A stretch of DNA of 64,000 nt from Byssothecium circinans (lineage: Eukaryota; Ascomycota; Dothideomycetes; Pleosporales; Massarinaceae), in NCBI GenBank assembly GCA_010015675.1, contig ML976990.1, positions 393,327 to 457,326 of the forward strand, read 5' to 3'. Each line of letters starts with the position of its first letter. Within the stretch, counting starts at the first letter, position 1. The notes beneath the pieces are model-generated. The model saw only the letters and a list, made by a program, of their open reading frames with translations. It did no database searches and was not told where the DNA came from. A program made the position numbers and the translations under genes. This document shows, one piece after another, positions 23,776-35,356 of this stretch.

Positions 23776-24581
23776 CTGCTGCGAGTCGAAGGTCGAGAGA
23801 GGCAAGTTTGCGTGTTTTAGGGGATAGGCGGCAGACATATCAGATAGATTGTAATCAAGGAAACCGTGAGTCTCTGAAGGGAAGAAGTCAGGCAAACAAG
23901 ATATTTCAGGGGGAGAGGGGGGGTTTTCATGTTGCGGACATGGACTTGCTGTGAAGCGTGCGCTTTGGAATATGTTGTATCGGAAGAAGGAAACTGGGTT
24001 CTGATTTCGTAGCCACCGGATTTTTTCCTCGTGTGCGGCGCCTTCCACCAGTTCCGCCCAGCACAGGAGAGGCCGATCCGAAGTTCAGTCATTCATTCAT
24101 TCCGTAGGACGAATTACAGACGTTGAAAGAGCGGATACCTTCTGTTTACAGGATCTCAGTGTCCCATCTTCAAGTTTTCTGAGTATCCTCTGCCCTTTGC
24201 CGGATCAGGGCCGCCTCTCCTATCCGCTACCTATATGAAATCTCTTTTAGCCCATGGCATTAGGAGCAGGCGTGAGAGGGTAGGGGAATGAAGAATAAGG
24301 GAGATGAACGAGAGGGAAAAAAGAAGAGCAGGTATCACCCTACTACCCTCAATTCTCATCCAACACCATAGAAAAAGAGCCAAGGGGTTTGCAGGTCTGC
24401 GTCCGGGGCTAGCTTGCATGAGCATGCTGAGCAGAGGCTGAACCGAAGTTGAGCCAGGGGTAATTTTGCTTACAGAGACGCGATACGACGTCAACTCAAT
24501 AGGGAAATAGGAGGAGGTCCGTTAATTAGAGTCATTGAGCGGTGTTTATATCCAGACGTGACAGAAGAAGGGAGAGACTTA
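23776..24581. other. Intergenic, 806 bp, between convergent genes
   Basis: Minus-strand frames at 23698-24048 and 24231-24494 have no family features. Nothing else seen. Confidence 0.45.
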
Positions 24582-25268
24582 TCACGTATCCGCCAATGGC
24601 CCCAGCAAAGTCGCTGCGTAAGCTCCGAACTCTTCAAGATCATGACGCTTCCTCGCCATGCACACAAGTATCGCATTAAGCGTGTTATACGCGCAAGGAC
24701 AGCAGGTCCACTTCGAACCCACAAACACCTTGGGCGTATCCTCGAGTATGAACTTGCGGATGGCCTTTTGAACGTTCCCGTTGCTCTCTTTGGAGACATT
24801 CTTACATGTAGCGAGGATGGATGTGTGGACTGTCTTCTTGACAATCATCATGAAAGGTAGCTTAGAAGGGGGTCCAATGTAGGGTAGCGCAACTTTGATC
24901 CGGCGGATTTCTCGGGGGAGGCGCTCGTACACCTGAGGCGGATCTCGGGAGGGGGGTCGGGGAATCGGAATGGGAGCGGTTGTACTGAAGGAGGAGGGGA
25001 TGGGGTAGTCGAGTTTGCCATCACGGTGCGTGAGTGAGGTGATGTCTTTTTCATGGACACCGAGCCGCGTTTGTCGAGGGCGATATTGATGATTGCTTTG
25101 TGAGCCGAGATTGACTTGCAGCGATGAGGTTGCGCGCTTGTCTGAGTTAGTGGTGGTAGAGGCCCTGCCTGGGACGCAGGACAGTGGCGGTTGCGCATTC
25201 GCCGCGGCATAAGCAGGTGTTCGGCGGGCGAGCGTCAAAGCATTGAGTACGTTGACGAGAAGGTCCAT
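24582..25268 (-). CDS. Hypothetical protein
   Basis: Open frame giving 228 aa from MDLLVNVLNALTLARR; the frame extends upstream to an ATG at 25427 but that part looks like leader. I do not recognise it. The middle is proline-rich and probably disordered (PIPIPRPPSRDPP). The C-terminal about 100 residues look folded: YERLPREIRRIKVALPYIG, ILEDTPKVFVGSKWTCCPCA and CMARKRHDLEEFGAYAATLL. The phrase about parental LPREIRR resembles the opening of fungal F-box-like hypothetical proteins, but that is weak. Convergent with the zinc-finger gene. Confidence 0.5.
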   Translation of the reverse strand: MDLLVNVLNALTLARRTPAYAAANAQPPLSCVPGRASTTTNSDKRATSSLQVNLGSQSNHQYRPRQTRLGVHEKDITSLTHRDGKLDYPIPSSFSTTAPIPIPRPPSRDPPQVYERLPREIRRIKVALPYIGPPSKLPFMMIVKKTVHTSILATCKNVSKESNGNVQKAIRKFILEDTPKVFVGSKWTCCPCAYNTLNAILVCMARKRHDLEEFGAYAATLLGPLADT

Positions 25269-25520
25269 GACGAATATCACAAACCCAGTTGTCGATTGGT
25301 GGTCTTGAGATTCCCAGGGTTGTTTGGGTGGTGGAAGGGAGACGTGAAACAAAAGTCCGAGCGAGGCGTTTGCATAGGGCGAGATTGTTGAAACGTAGCA
25401 GTCAATTACACTGAGAACTATATGCACAATTCAGTGGCCTGATCTTGAAAGACAAACGCAGACAAAAGGAAACACTCATTGTACAAAGGTGGTTCTTCAA
25501 ACTAACACCCTCCTCTAGGC

Positions 25521-27138
25521 TTATTGTCCGGGTGAGATAAGCAACCCCTTCTTTGCTGCATCATGTGCCCATCCACCAGCCCGCGCCTCGCCTCCATGTT
25601 GAATCTCATAGTCCTTCATCCTCTCCTCCAACTGGGGCCTGAAATGCCTGATCAATCCCTGTAATGGCCATGCAAAAGCCTCTCCCAAAGCGCAAATCGT
25701 GTGGCCCTCAACTTGCTTCGTCAACTCCTGCAACATATCAATCTCTCGAATGCGACCCTGGCCCTTCGCAAATCGGTCCATGATCTGATGCGTCCACTTT
25801 GAGCCTTCTCGGCAAGGCGTGCACTGACCGCACGACTCGTGGTGGTAGAACTTGGCGAGACGAGTGATTGCGCGAACAACATCGGTGGACTTGTCCATGA
25901 CAATGACAGCAGCGGTTCCAAACCCAGATTGGGAGTCTTTGAGGGCATCAAAGTCCATAAGTTGGTCGTCGCAGATGTGCTTGGGAAGGATGGGCGTCGA
26001 TGAGCCACCAGGAATAACGGCCAAGAGGTTGTCCCAGCCACCCTTGACACCACCACAATGCCTGTCGATGAGCTCTCGGAGGGGGATCGACATCTCTTCT
26101 TCAACGGTGCAAGGGTTGTTGACGTGACCGGAGATGGCGAAGAGTTTGGTGCCTGCGTTGCGCTCACGGCCGAAGCTTGCGAACCAGCTCCCTCCTCGTC
26201 GGCAAATGGTGGGTGCTACGGCGACGGTCTCAACGTTGGCGACAGTAGAGGGGCATCCAAAAAGACCGACGGCAGCGGGGAACGGGGGCTTGAGACGGGG
26301 CTTTCCTGGCTTTCCTTCGAGGGACTCAATGAGCGATGTCTCCTCACCACAAACATAGGCGCCCATTCCGCGGTGAACGAAGACATCGAAGTCGTAGCCA
26401 GAGCCGCAGGCGTTCTTTCCGATCAGACCAGCTTGGTATGCCTCCTGGATAGCGCGCTCCAGAACCGTAGCTTCGTGATAGAACTCTCCTCGGATGTAGA
26501 TGTAGGCGGCAGTAGCGTTCATGGCACGTCCAGCGACAAGGCAGCCCTCGACCAGCTTGTGGGGGTCCTTGCGCATGATCTCGCGGTCCTTGCAGGTTCC
26601 GGGTTCGCCCTCATCGGCGTTCACGACGAGATAGCGGGGTTTGCTGTCCTTGTCCCAATCCTTTGTGTTCATAAATGACTAACTCAAGTCAGTCCCATGT
26701 ATCCAATGCCTTCCGTCCGACGTACCCATTTCAGACCCGAGGGGAAACCAGCACCGCCTCGGCCGCGCAGGCCAGATGCCTTGATCTCAGAAATAATCTG
26801 TCCAGAGTCAGCCCCGGCTGGTAATTGCATTCCACAGCTCCACACACCCAATCGTGGCCCTTGAGTATGATCTCCTTCGTCTTGTGCCAATCGCCGTACT
26901 TCATCGCGCTCTTCAGGTCTGCGCCATGGTGTCCGTACAAGTTCTGGAAGATCCTGTCCTGGTCCTTCAGTCCTCCATGTATCCTCTTGGGCGCATCCTG
27001 CACGGTGGCCAAGCTCCTCCTCTGTGGGCGCGATGGGGTGGCGGCGGTCGAAAGGCGAGACGCTGCAGAAGCTGCCGGAAGAGCTCGGTGGACGACGGCG
27101 CTCAGCGTCTGGGGAGCGGGTGCATGGCGAGCGAGCAT
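25521..27138 (-). CDS. nuo51: NADH:ubiquinone oxidoreductase 51 kDa subunit (complex I, NDUFV1/nuo-51)
   Basis: Three exons, 26848-27138, 26726-26797 and 25521-26678, introns of 50 and 47 nt, 506 aa. It is the flavoprotein that oxidises NADH in the peripheral arm of mitochondrial complex I. An arginine/alanine-rich mitochondrial presequence opens the protein. The FMN/NADH site is seen as [13 protein letters not shown] (exon 2), [15 protein letters not shown] and [20 protein letters not shown]; the N3 4Fe-4S cluster ligands are in [11 protein letters not shown] and HTICALGEA. Length fits the family. The middle exon of 24 codons is confirmed by the exact family sequence across both junctions. 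Confidence 0.95.
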
Positions 27139-27970
27139 CTTGAACACGAGATTGAGCTGCAGCCGTGCAATTGATGCTCTGGGGACGCGCGTGCGGGCGT
27201 GGGAGTGGTGGTCGTGAAGCGTATGGCGGATTGACGTGAGGTGTGTGGCGGCTTGAAGTTCGCGATGATGGCTTCCGGATGTGTAATCATCAAATCTGGC
27301 CTGTGATTGGCCCCTCTCCAATCGTTGACGACAAGCCGTGGCCGAGAGACCAGCCCATCCTTCAACACCACGTCTGTGATCTCGAGATATTAACCTTTTT
27401 AGCATTCTGCAGCTTTTCTATCCTCCTGTACAACGTTCCCCACAAGAGGTGGCCATATTGAGCTCTCTATGTCACCAGCGTGTCTTGATATGCGTCCGAA
27501 GGCTTGGTCAACACCAACATTGCGGAGCGGAGCTTCGACTTTACTTGATATTTAATTAACTCTTCCCTTTAAAAATATTTAGCATGGATTTCTATCTTCA
27601 TTCCTCGCGTCATTTATACGGCCACCAGACGCTTAGACTCATCCATGAGCATGATGCATTTCTCCTTACCACGTAAGAATGAGAGTCCATCTAACATGAT
27701 AGCTCGAGGTCCGTCCGTTCGTCGAAACTGGCAGAAAAGCGTTATGTGTTTCCCTCTCTCACTTTACGCCACCATTGGAAGGTCTCCAGCCTCATCGATG
27801 CTTTTGACGGCAAACGACTGCTTACTGCCTGACTCACATCACGTCCGCTTTCCCAGCATCCTTTTGTCGACTACTACACTTATCGTCCTTCCAACTGCTC
27901 CCTCAACACCCTTTAACACTTTCCCTCTCTACACGCTCCTTTTAAACCCATTCCGAATACCTTTCGCGCA
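27139..27970. promoter_or_regulatory. Divergent promoter region, complex I subunit and conserved hypothetical
   Basis: 832 bp between divergent start codons. Pyrimidine-rich near 27,800-27,960, as common upstream of fungal starts. No other gene seen. Confidence 0.4.
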
Positions 27971-28930
27971 ATGGCGGAACCCGAGAGCAATAAACCCGCC
28001 ATGGTCTCCGACGGGAAGCGCATGCGCTCCGTCTGGCAGCCCGGCGACGGCAACGGTAATTCCGCAGCCCACCTCATTCAGCGCAGTATCAATACTCTCA
28101 AAGGTCACCCAACCTGGAAAATTTACATCGATGACGTCGTCCTCCCCATCGTCCGCGACAGCCAAGACGAGCCGCCTCAGTACGTGTATCTCGACGACAG
28201 GTCAACCTACATCATTTGGTGCACCGGCGCCTACACCAAAGCCGAGCTTGGGGAGTTCTGGCCTTTTGACTTCAACACCAGCGGGAGTGTGAGGGGAGGC
28301 AGAAAGAACCGCGGACGCCCGGCATGGACTGATGAGACAGAGATCAGGTTTGCGAAGGCGCCATTGAGGGCTAAAGGCAAAGAGTACGAGTTCTGTGGCG
28401 AGTTGGAGGTAACCGAGTATGCGCCGGTTCGTCCCAAAACCAAGACGAAGATGGAGGAAGTCGTTGAACAAGAGATTGCTGAGGAAGAGAAGGCCACTGA
28501 TGGGGTACTCCTTGAAGGAACACAGAATGCTGTTCCCAAAGACGGAAATGGAGGTCGTCCCACTACTGAGAACATCGCAGTGACCGATTCAGTGCCCGCC
28601 ATCAAGCCTGTAGCCCCGACCACTGGCAGCGCTCCCGGGAAAGACATGCTGCCACCGCGATCTGAGTGGAACCCATCAATGGCTGACCAGATTGAGTCCC
28701 GCCCTTTACCCAAGTCCTCTCTCCCACCCAATGCCAAACCACTGCCGTTTGGTTCCCGTCCCTCTGGGCGTCCCACCAACCCTGGGCGTCCGAACTCACG
28801 GCAACATAAGCGCAGGCTGTCGGAGATCTCGAGCAGCGATACACAGAAAGCACACGAATCACATGCGCCTGTTCCGCCTGCTAAGCGAGTGAATATGGGC
28901 GATGGTTTGGAGGATATTGAGTCGGCTTAA
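27971..28930 (+). CDS. Conserved-looking hypothetical protein with disordered C-terminus
   Basis: Single exon, 319 aa. The N-terminal about 145 residues look folded (LIQRSINTLKGHPTWKIYID, PPQYVYLDDRSTYIIWC, ELGEFWPFDFN, GKEYEFCGELEVTEYAP). The rest is rich in P, S, K, E and N, ends with a basic stretch (RQHKRRLSEISS) and a PAKRVN motif resembling a nuclear localisation signal. I do not recognise the family; a nuclear role is a guess. The start follows a pyrimidine-rich leader and no upstream in-frame ATG is needed. Confidence 0.65.
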   Translation: MAEPESNKPAMVSDGKRMRSVWQPGDGNGNSAAHLIQRSINTLKGHPTWKIYIDDVVLPIVRDSQDEPPQYVYLDDRSTYIIWCTGAYTKAELGEFWPFDFNTSGSVRGGRKNRGRPAWTDETEIRFAKAPLRAKGKEYEFCGELEVTEYAPVRPKTKTKMEEVVEQEIAEEEKATDGVLLEGTQNAVPKDGNGGRPTTENIAVTDSVPAIKPVAPTTGSAPGKDMLPPRSEWNPSMADQIESRPLPKSSLPPNAKPLPFGSRPSGRPTNPGRPNSRQHKRRLSEISSSDTQKAHESHAPVPPAKRVNMGDGLEDIESA

Positions 28931-30392
28931 GATGGATCAGATTGGTCGGTGCCGACAGAGTCGGAAGGTATCTAGATACCTAGTACAGCCTGTATTAATG
29001 GTGCTCGACTCTGGCTTAGGTGGTTGTCGGTAGCTTCGGAGGCCACTCTGAAAAAAATCTTAAAAAAAACTTCTTTAGGCTTTCTAGACCCAACAGCTAT
29101 ATCCAGAAAATTTCCTCTTGATGCCTGAAGCTTTATCTCTCCATTGAGCAATGCCCTACACGCTCAGCTTATGCGTGAATCATGAATTGTATGAGGTCCT
29201 CTCTTTCCAAACGCTAGGAATATGTTTCACCTGCTGCCACATCTCTGGATAGACCAAGCAGAAGTTGGAAATGTTGCTTCGTACTACAACATTTTCTACA
29301 CATTGCTGGCATGCAAACTAGCCTTGAGCGATCACGTCCCTTGGCTGTGCCCTAGTCATCCTAAACCGTCCGCGGAGTCTGTCCTATTAAGTGCGTCATT
29401 ATAGGGCGTAATGAGCCAACATTCCGTATGTGATTAATATCTTCACAAGGATCTATTTAAATTGATGCTTACATAAGATATGCATATGTATATTATTAAG
29501 TTGATTCGTGCTGTTATAGAGAGTTTTGCTTCTAATCCTTCCCCACATACATGATGTTCGTGTTTGTGGTACTGGTGGTCGATCGAGTTGGATGAAAGAA
29601 ATGCATGGAGAAGATCGAAGTTGACAGTTCCAAGGTTGCAAGCTCATCACGTAGCAGCTCACTAACATGAAGCGGTGTAACTTGTAAGGAAGTCTGTACC
29701 TCAGCCCGCGGTTTCACCCCGTATAGGGAAAGCCTCGTTAATGAGGATTACAGTACATCTAAGCTGCGACACGTCTATTTGTGACCTCGAAGGTAATAAG
29801 CACCAGAGATTAGCAAACTTGGCTTATAATCTGTAGACAGACTCCCACCACATATCAATTAAGTTAGAGAGAGTAGTGTGAACTTGATGCTGGAACACTG
29901 AGGGAATTGGACTTTGAGTGAAAGCCGAAATACAACGTGGATTTTAGCGTCAATGACTATATTGCCGTCGAATTCGCGCACGTCAGAGTATGGAGGAGTC
30001 GTATAGTACATTAACCATAGCGATCATTGCGGCCGACTCGTTCCAGCCCAATTGCCGATCATCCGCACCCCGACATCATGAAATCACCACGTGACGTGGC
30101 ATTCCCCTCCACTTCCAGATTGAGTAACTCTTGACCCTGTAGAAAATAGATTAAATGTTGGCTTGGCGCACAGTTGTTTTGCGAGTCATGGACAGGACCC
30201 GGCTTTGCTGTTTTGGGAACGGACCTCGCACACGGGACGAATAGTGGCGCTTGTGGCTTTTCGTATAGGCAAGAGTTCTCGGATAGTGGTACTCGTACTT
30301 GAAGGTGTGTTGTCTTTTTTTTAAACAGTGCTTGAAAGGCAGAGAAATACTTAGGTATTCATTCTAGGATCAGCCGGCATAGAGTAATGCAC
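28931..30392. other. Intergenic, 1.46 kb, between convergent genes
   Basis: Only short unrelated frames. A-rich run near 29050-29070. No tRNA, repeat or family signal seen. Confidence 0.5.
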
Positions 30393-33300
30393 CTACAACA
30401 CCTTGCCCTTTCCATCTGAATCATAGTGAACTTTCATGCCTAGCAAAGAAGTTAGCATACGCCGGGGCAGCATTAGTTGGAAGGATATTCCACTTACTTG
30501 TCGGCAGAGGGTTCCAAGCATCACTCGCATCACTTAGGAAGCTCAAAACGGCTCCCTCCTTCTTCGTCCTCAACTTGCCCTGATTATCCATAGCGCGCTT
30601 CAATGTCCCGAGCTTTCCAAGGACCTTCAACTGCTCCGACAGGCCAGCAATAGCCAAAGTTTTCCTAATACAGAATTGTGTTCCATACCCGAATTGGATG
30701 TAGCATTCTTCTGGACGGTCGAGCTTGATCTCATCGGGGTTTGGGAAGGTCATCGGATCGCGTGAGGCCTCTGCAATGTCCAAGATGACGGAATCTCCTT
30801 TTCTAACGCTATGCGTATTTGAGCCATCGACCAAGGTAACGTTCATAGAGCCAACGCGTACAATGCTGGATATCGGGGAGACGAGGCGCAAAGCTTCTTG
30901 CGTGTAGCGACGAAGTTGCTCTGAGTTTATCGGCGAAGAATGGGCTGCCAGCTTCTGGATCTCGGGCCAGTCCTTGGAACGGTAAGGTTCTTGGAGGAAG
31001 AGATCGAGCATTTGAGTCATCTGTATATACTGATCAGTAGTTATACCATGGCAGAATGGATGGTCGTACCGCTTGCGCATTGACAACAGCAATAGAACTG
31101 GACAGTGTGATCACTAACCCAACAACGTCGTCACTGCTTTTTCCGCCTTCAAATAGTCGCTCGAGAACTTTAACGCCGTGATTCGGCAGTAGTTCGTTTT
31201 TGCTGAATTTTGAACCCGTTTGTTGGAACAATTTTCCGATTGACTGGGCCTTGACAGCTTCGCATATCGGCTTGACTACGTCGGCAAGTTGTTCATATGC
31301 CTCGAGCGCATTCTTCCGTCTAGAGAAAGACTTCGTAGGCTCTGTGTCAAGGAAGATGAAAACGTAAATTGGGCGAAATAGTTCGTACAATTTCCTGTCA
31401 TCGAAGTCTGCCTCGGGATTCTTGCTGTCCCTCATGGGAACGTGGAATAGGCGTGCGGCGAATTGCGTCCAGCTCAGAATCGCGATGTCCTTGGCAGCAT
31501 CCACTTCGTAGATGTTACGTAGCTTGTTGCTGTGCCGAGAAACTAGGTCGTTGGTGATGGTTAAGATACATTGAGCAAAGTCGTCGATGGAACGTGCGGT
31601 TGAGTACACAGCGCGGTAGATTGTTTTTCGCTTTTCCGTTGCAACAGCAGTGTTAGAGCCGAGCATATGCTCAAATTCACCCAACTGATTGAAAGCCTTG
31701 CCATAGGGAATCGAATATGCCCTGGAGTACAGTAAAACATTGTTGACACCTTTCCAGGTCGTCACAATGATGGATTTGGGTGCAAGCTTCGGAGGCTCGT
31801 AACTGTATTCGGACAACTGATTTAACGATTGTTTGATCTTGCGCATCTCGGAAGGAAGGGTAAATGGATACAGGGCGTAGATCGAATTCCCGCGGTACTA
31901 ATTAGCTAGGTTGTGTCAATGTGGATTTCTCGAACCTTGTATGAGACTTACGGAATGCTCGCATCAACAGCTTATACATGACTCCGCCTTGGGCAACTGA
32001 GCTGTCATTGCCAGCTTCTTCGAACCCAAATGCCGTCAACAGAACCGGTGAGTAGTCCAGGGTGTAGAATCTGTCACCTCGAATTAAACTAACAGCATCG
32101 GAGAGGATGGCACGCGTGGTTGTGAAGCCAGCGCAAAGCCCAGATGCAGGTGTCATCGATTGTTTTGCTTCTTCAACTACGCAGCCCGGGTAGAGCTCCA
32201 CATTGTCGACGTCCTCGTACAGTGCTTCAAGAGAGGCGGCCACATCTGTTATAATGTCAAATGGAATTCTAGCAGGTATCTTGCACTACGTACCTGGATC
32301 AGAGTTGATGTCCGTGAAGGTGCGGTACGGTAGCATGCCAAAGTGACTTCGAACCTCGTTCAAGGTAGCCACTCCCCAACGCCTAGCCTGCTGAATACCC
32401 AGGATCTCAACAGCTTTCAGAGCAGTAGGAATGTGCCGGGCGCCGAAACTGCTTGCGCTATCTTCTGTAGCTTCCGTCATGAGCTTGACCAAGTCCGCAT
32501 CGTTGAAGTAGCCCTCCGCGTTTCGCTCAAGCCCACCGAACGTTCGGTGGCCTGGATCAACGGGAAGTTTCATAGCCCATGCTCGCATTCCAGCTCTGAA
32601 CTCGGGCTGTGTGATATCCTCGAACTTGGTGTTCGGGAAGAGCTTCCCAAAGAAATTGTTAACGAACTGTTCATTCTTTGGTGAAATCGCAGAGTGCCAG
32701 CGGTAAATCAGGTTGAATTCAACGCTGACTTGATTTCCAATGCCCTCTTCGATATTGTTGTGGCCAAAGAGCTCAGCGTAGTCTTTTCGAGCATCAATTA
32801 TCCATTCTGATTCGGTTCGCTGGAGGTTCAAGATGGTCCGGATGTAGTCGTTGGTGACAATTTGAACGTACAGGCTGGAAGTGACGAGACGCGCAGTTTG
32901 GAAGAGGTCATTATCTCGCTTTTCAACAGCTTTGGTATATGCTACTGTGTCGGCCTGGTCGATGCCAGCGGGTAGGCTGAAGCGGTCGTTTTCGTTGATT
33001 ACAGCCAGCTGCTCAGCAACATAGTTATGGAAGCGATTGTAACAAACCAACAGCGCAGGGACCTACCCAAAAGTCAGTGATTCTCTTTATCCATTGTTGC
33101 TTCCTCATACCTCAGGCGGTTGACCAAGAAGCCTCACTTCCGCAAAAGTGTCAGGCTTCAGCATGCCATCCTTGAGTGTCCGCACGGAGTTTTGTGTCTC
33201 CTGGTCCGCACCGTATAGAGGCGACAGGTCTAAGTATGATGACACGTTGGCAATGTTTTGATCGTGATCGCTTGTACGGAAAATGTCGTGAATGATGATC

Positions 33301-33936
33301 GTCGCTGTGGCAAGCAATACGCTAGAGATCTTGTTTGGATGCGGTCGTGGAGAGCCTTCGCGAGCTAGCAGGGCGTCGAATAAAATACTGGGGTCTGGTA
33401 GCCGTGGTGAGACGTGCTTTGGTGGTACTGAGCGAGCATAGAACGAGCCAGCCTTGCCAATGTGAGGGAACAGAACGTTGTTGTTACTACCGTCTGCGGT
33501 GCGATACCTGTCTAATCTTCGTAAGCTTGTGTAATGCATGAATGCTTAGGATGATTTACAAGGATCGCCCATGCAAGACAAAGGAGGATGGTGAAGGTTG
33601 GACTACAAGTCCTTCAATAGGAGTCCGGTTCCAACATCGCCAATGGGAGAACCCTTCGGAAGCGATGCCAAAGCCTGTATCAGCCTCTCTGCCTGGATAT
33701 CTTTAGCAAAACCCTTTGATGGCAAACAGTAGTTGGGGTTTGCTCACCACATAATTCTTGTCATTGATCTTGCCACCTACGGCTGCGGCATCAAGGAGGC
33801 CCTTGAGCAGTTGGTTGTTCGCGTCGATCCTCTCAGGTTTGAGCTGGCTGACCAAATCGCGGATCAGGCGTTGTACGAGAAGGTCCTTGGGGTCTTCCGG
33901 TTTTGAGCCATCTTTGAACAGATTGAAGTTAGGCAT
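30393..33936 (-). pseudogene. ppo: Psi-factor-producing oxygenase / linoleate diol synthase (heme peroxidase plus P450) with two premature TAG codons
   Basis: Eight exons: 33748-33936, 33560-33692, 33111-33511, 32294-33062, 31952-32245, 31070-31905, 30498-31020 and 30393-30439; 1,064 codons, the family's usual size. The peroxidase-like half oxygenates linoleate: distal His in IIIHDIF, LDLSPLYG, and YRWHSAIS with proximal His and catalytic Tyr. The P450 half isomerises the hydroperoxide: heme thiolate in FGYGTQFCIRK, and the C-terminus MKVHYDSDG. Every junction keeps frame, but TAG occurs at 33603-33605 (before SNLHHPPLS, where the family has Trp) and at 31898-31900 (after RAFPN at the exon 5-6 joint). 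Both fit single transitions in CpA context. Unless read through, the gene makes only a fragment. Related enzymes make oxylipins that tune sporulation. Confidence 0.82.
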
Positions 33937-34339
33937 GCTGTAGGAACAGTAGTGGTTGAGAAAAGAGAATAATATTGAGGTCGGACGGGAAAAAGACTGC
34001 ACATAGGGTTAGATTGAAAGGTATGAGTAAGCCCTGGAGAGAAGCGGAGTTTAGCATGTGAGGTGCTGCCGTACTGACGACTCTCGGGCCACAGCTTCCA
34101 TTCTTGAAATTGCAAGATTTCCACGTAAAAGTACCTCCAAGGGCACGTGGGGTTACACAAAGGACTGGGCAAGCGAGAGTCACATGTGACTTGCGGCGGT
34201 CTTCCCCTTCCGCAACCGGACGAAAACCATTATGACCAAGATGAAAGACAAAGTACATCAAGATAAAGATGAAAACCACCCAGGACCTCCACCAACACAT
34301 TTCCACCCACCTAGGTATCCAAACTCTTTTTTTACCAAA
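33937..34339. promoter_or_regulatory. Divergent promoter between ppo and MAPEG-like gene
   Basis: 403 bp between starts. The minus-strand frame 33929-34501 over this interval is a shadow. Confidence 0.45.
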
Positions 34340-34918
34340 ATGTATACCGCCAAGAACTACTCCAATTATGCGATCCTCTGGTACTGGGCACTTTCTATGG
34401 TTCCTCATTATTATAGCGTACGTTGGACCCTGATGCTCACCTTGACGAGAAAGATGAAGGCTGACAGCAAACCTCCAGTTGTACCTTATTGCACAGGCCA
34501 ATAAGCGGAGCTATGACGAAAAGCGATTCCAGGCGCAGGAACACACGCAGTTGATCGAAGCGACGATTCTAAAGAAATCATTTGAAATACCTGAGCTTCT
34601 TCAGGCCGTCTCCAGGAATAATTTGGAGCTGTTTCCCCTTTTCGTAACTTCGGTCATTTTGGGAACGGCTTCAGGCGCGAAGGACAATGGTGAGTCAAAG
34701 CGGCAAGACTGAGACTGAGGTTGCTGACCAACATAGAATCCTTGAACGCCCACGCCATTTGGTTCCTGATCTTTCGTATTATCTACTCCTTTGTATACGT
34801 AGCCAAGCTGGGGACGTATTCGCAGAAGGCTCTCTCGCTAGTATCATCTTACTTTCCTATTTACATCATATATGTATCGGCCGAAAAGCTCTCTGGGAGG
34901 TACTTGATGACCGTTTAA
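34340..34918 (+). CDS. MAPEG-like small membrane protein
   Basis: Three exons, 34340-34417, 34479-34689 and 34737-34918, 156 aa. The joined protein starts MYTAKNYSNYAILWYW, has a basic loop (ANKRSYDEKRF) and then LELFPLFVTSVILGTASG, NAHAIWFLIFRIIYSFVYV and SYFPIYIIYVSAEKL, giving four hydrophobic segments. This layout matches MAPEG proteins (membrane-associated proteins in eicosanoid and glutathione metabolism), which in fungi include microsomal glutathione-transferase-like members. The glutathione-binding residues are not clear, so activity is uncertain. It diverges from the oxygenase gene ppo, and the two could have worked together on oxidised lipids; that is inference. Confidence 0.78.
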
Positions 34919-35356
34919 TGTTGCTATGACGAAGTCAAAGGAACAGAGAGTTTGAGGCTGGATGGAGGACGTGGATGTCCAGGTGGCGTAACAGGAGGAC
35001 TGCACTGGTTTTTTCGAGAAGAGCAAGGAGCGCATCAAATTGTAGGCAAGAAATCAAGTACAAACAATTTGATGAATTTGATGAAACTCGATGGCATCCG
35101 ATCGTAACAAAGGAAAGAGGACAAATCCACGCGAACCAGCCGCGTTTGGAACTTTGGATAAATGTAGGAGACGCTAGTCGATATCAGTATTAGCTCGTAA
35201 CAAGCGAGCTATCCCACAGCTGTCGAGGCCTGGGGCTGCAGCATCAACACGACCACACAATATCTCTGCCGGAATAAAGGCAGCAATCAAGATTTCACTT
35301 CTCGAATTCTTTGCGCCCAAGGTTCTTGATACTTTCTCGATACCATATTACCTGCA
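34919..35356. other. Intergenic: eL6 promoter
   Basis: 438 bp between two plus-strand genes; no other feature seen. Confidence 0.45.

Noticed and set aside
33554..33605. Alternative intron with donor GTAGTC at 33603 that would remove the first TAG of ppo
   Set aside because: It keeps frame but deletes the conserved HPP-containing segment, and a better donor (GTAAAT) with acceptor GATTAG restores the family sequence.
33929..34501. Minus-strand frame of 190 codons
   Set aside because: Covers the divergent promoter and antisense of the MAPEG-like first exon; no recognisable domain.
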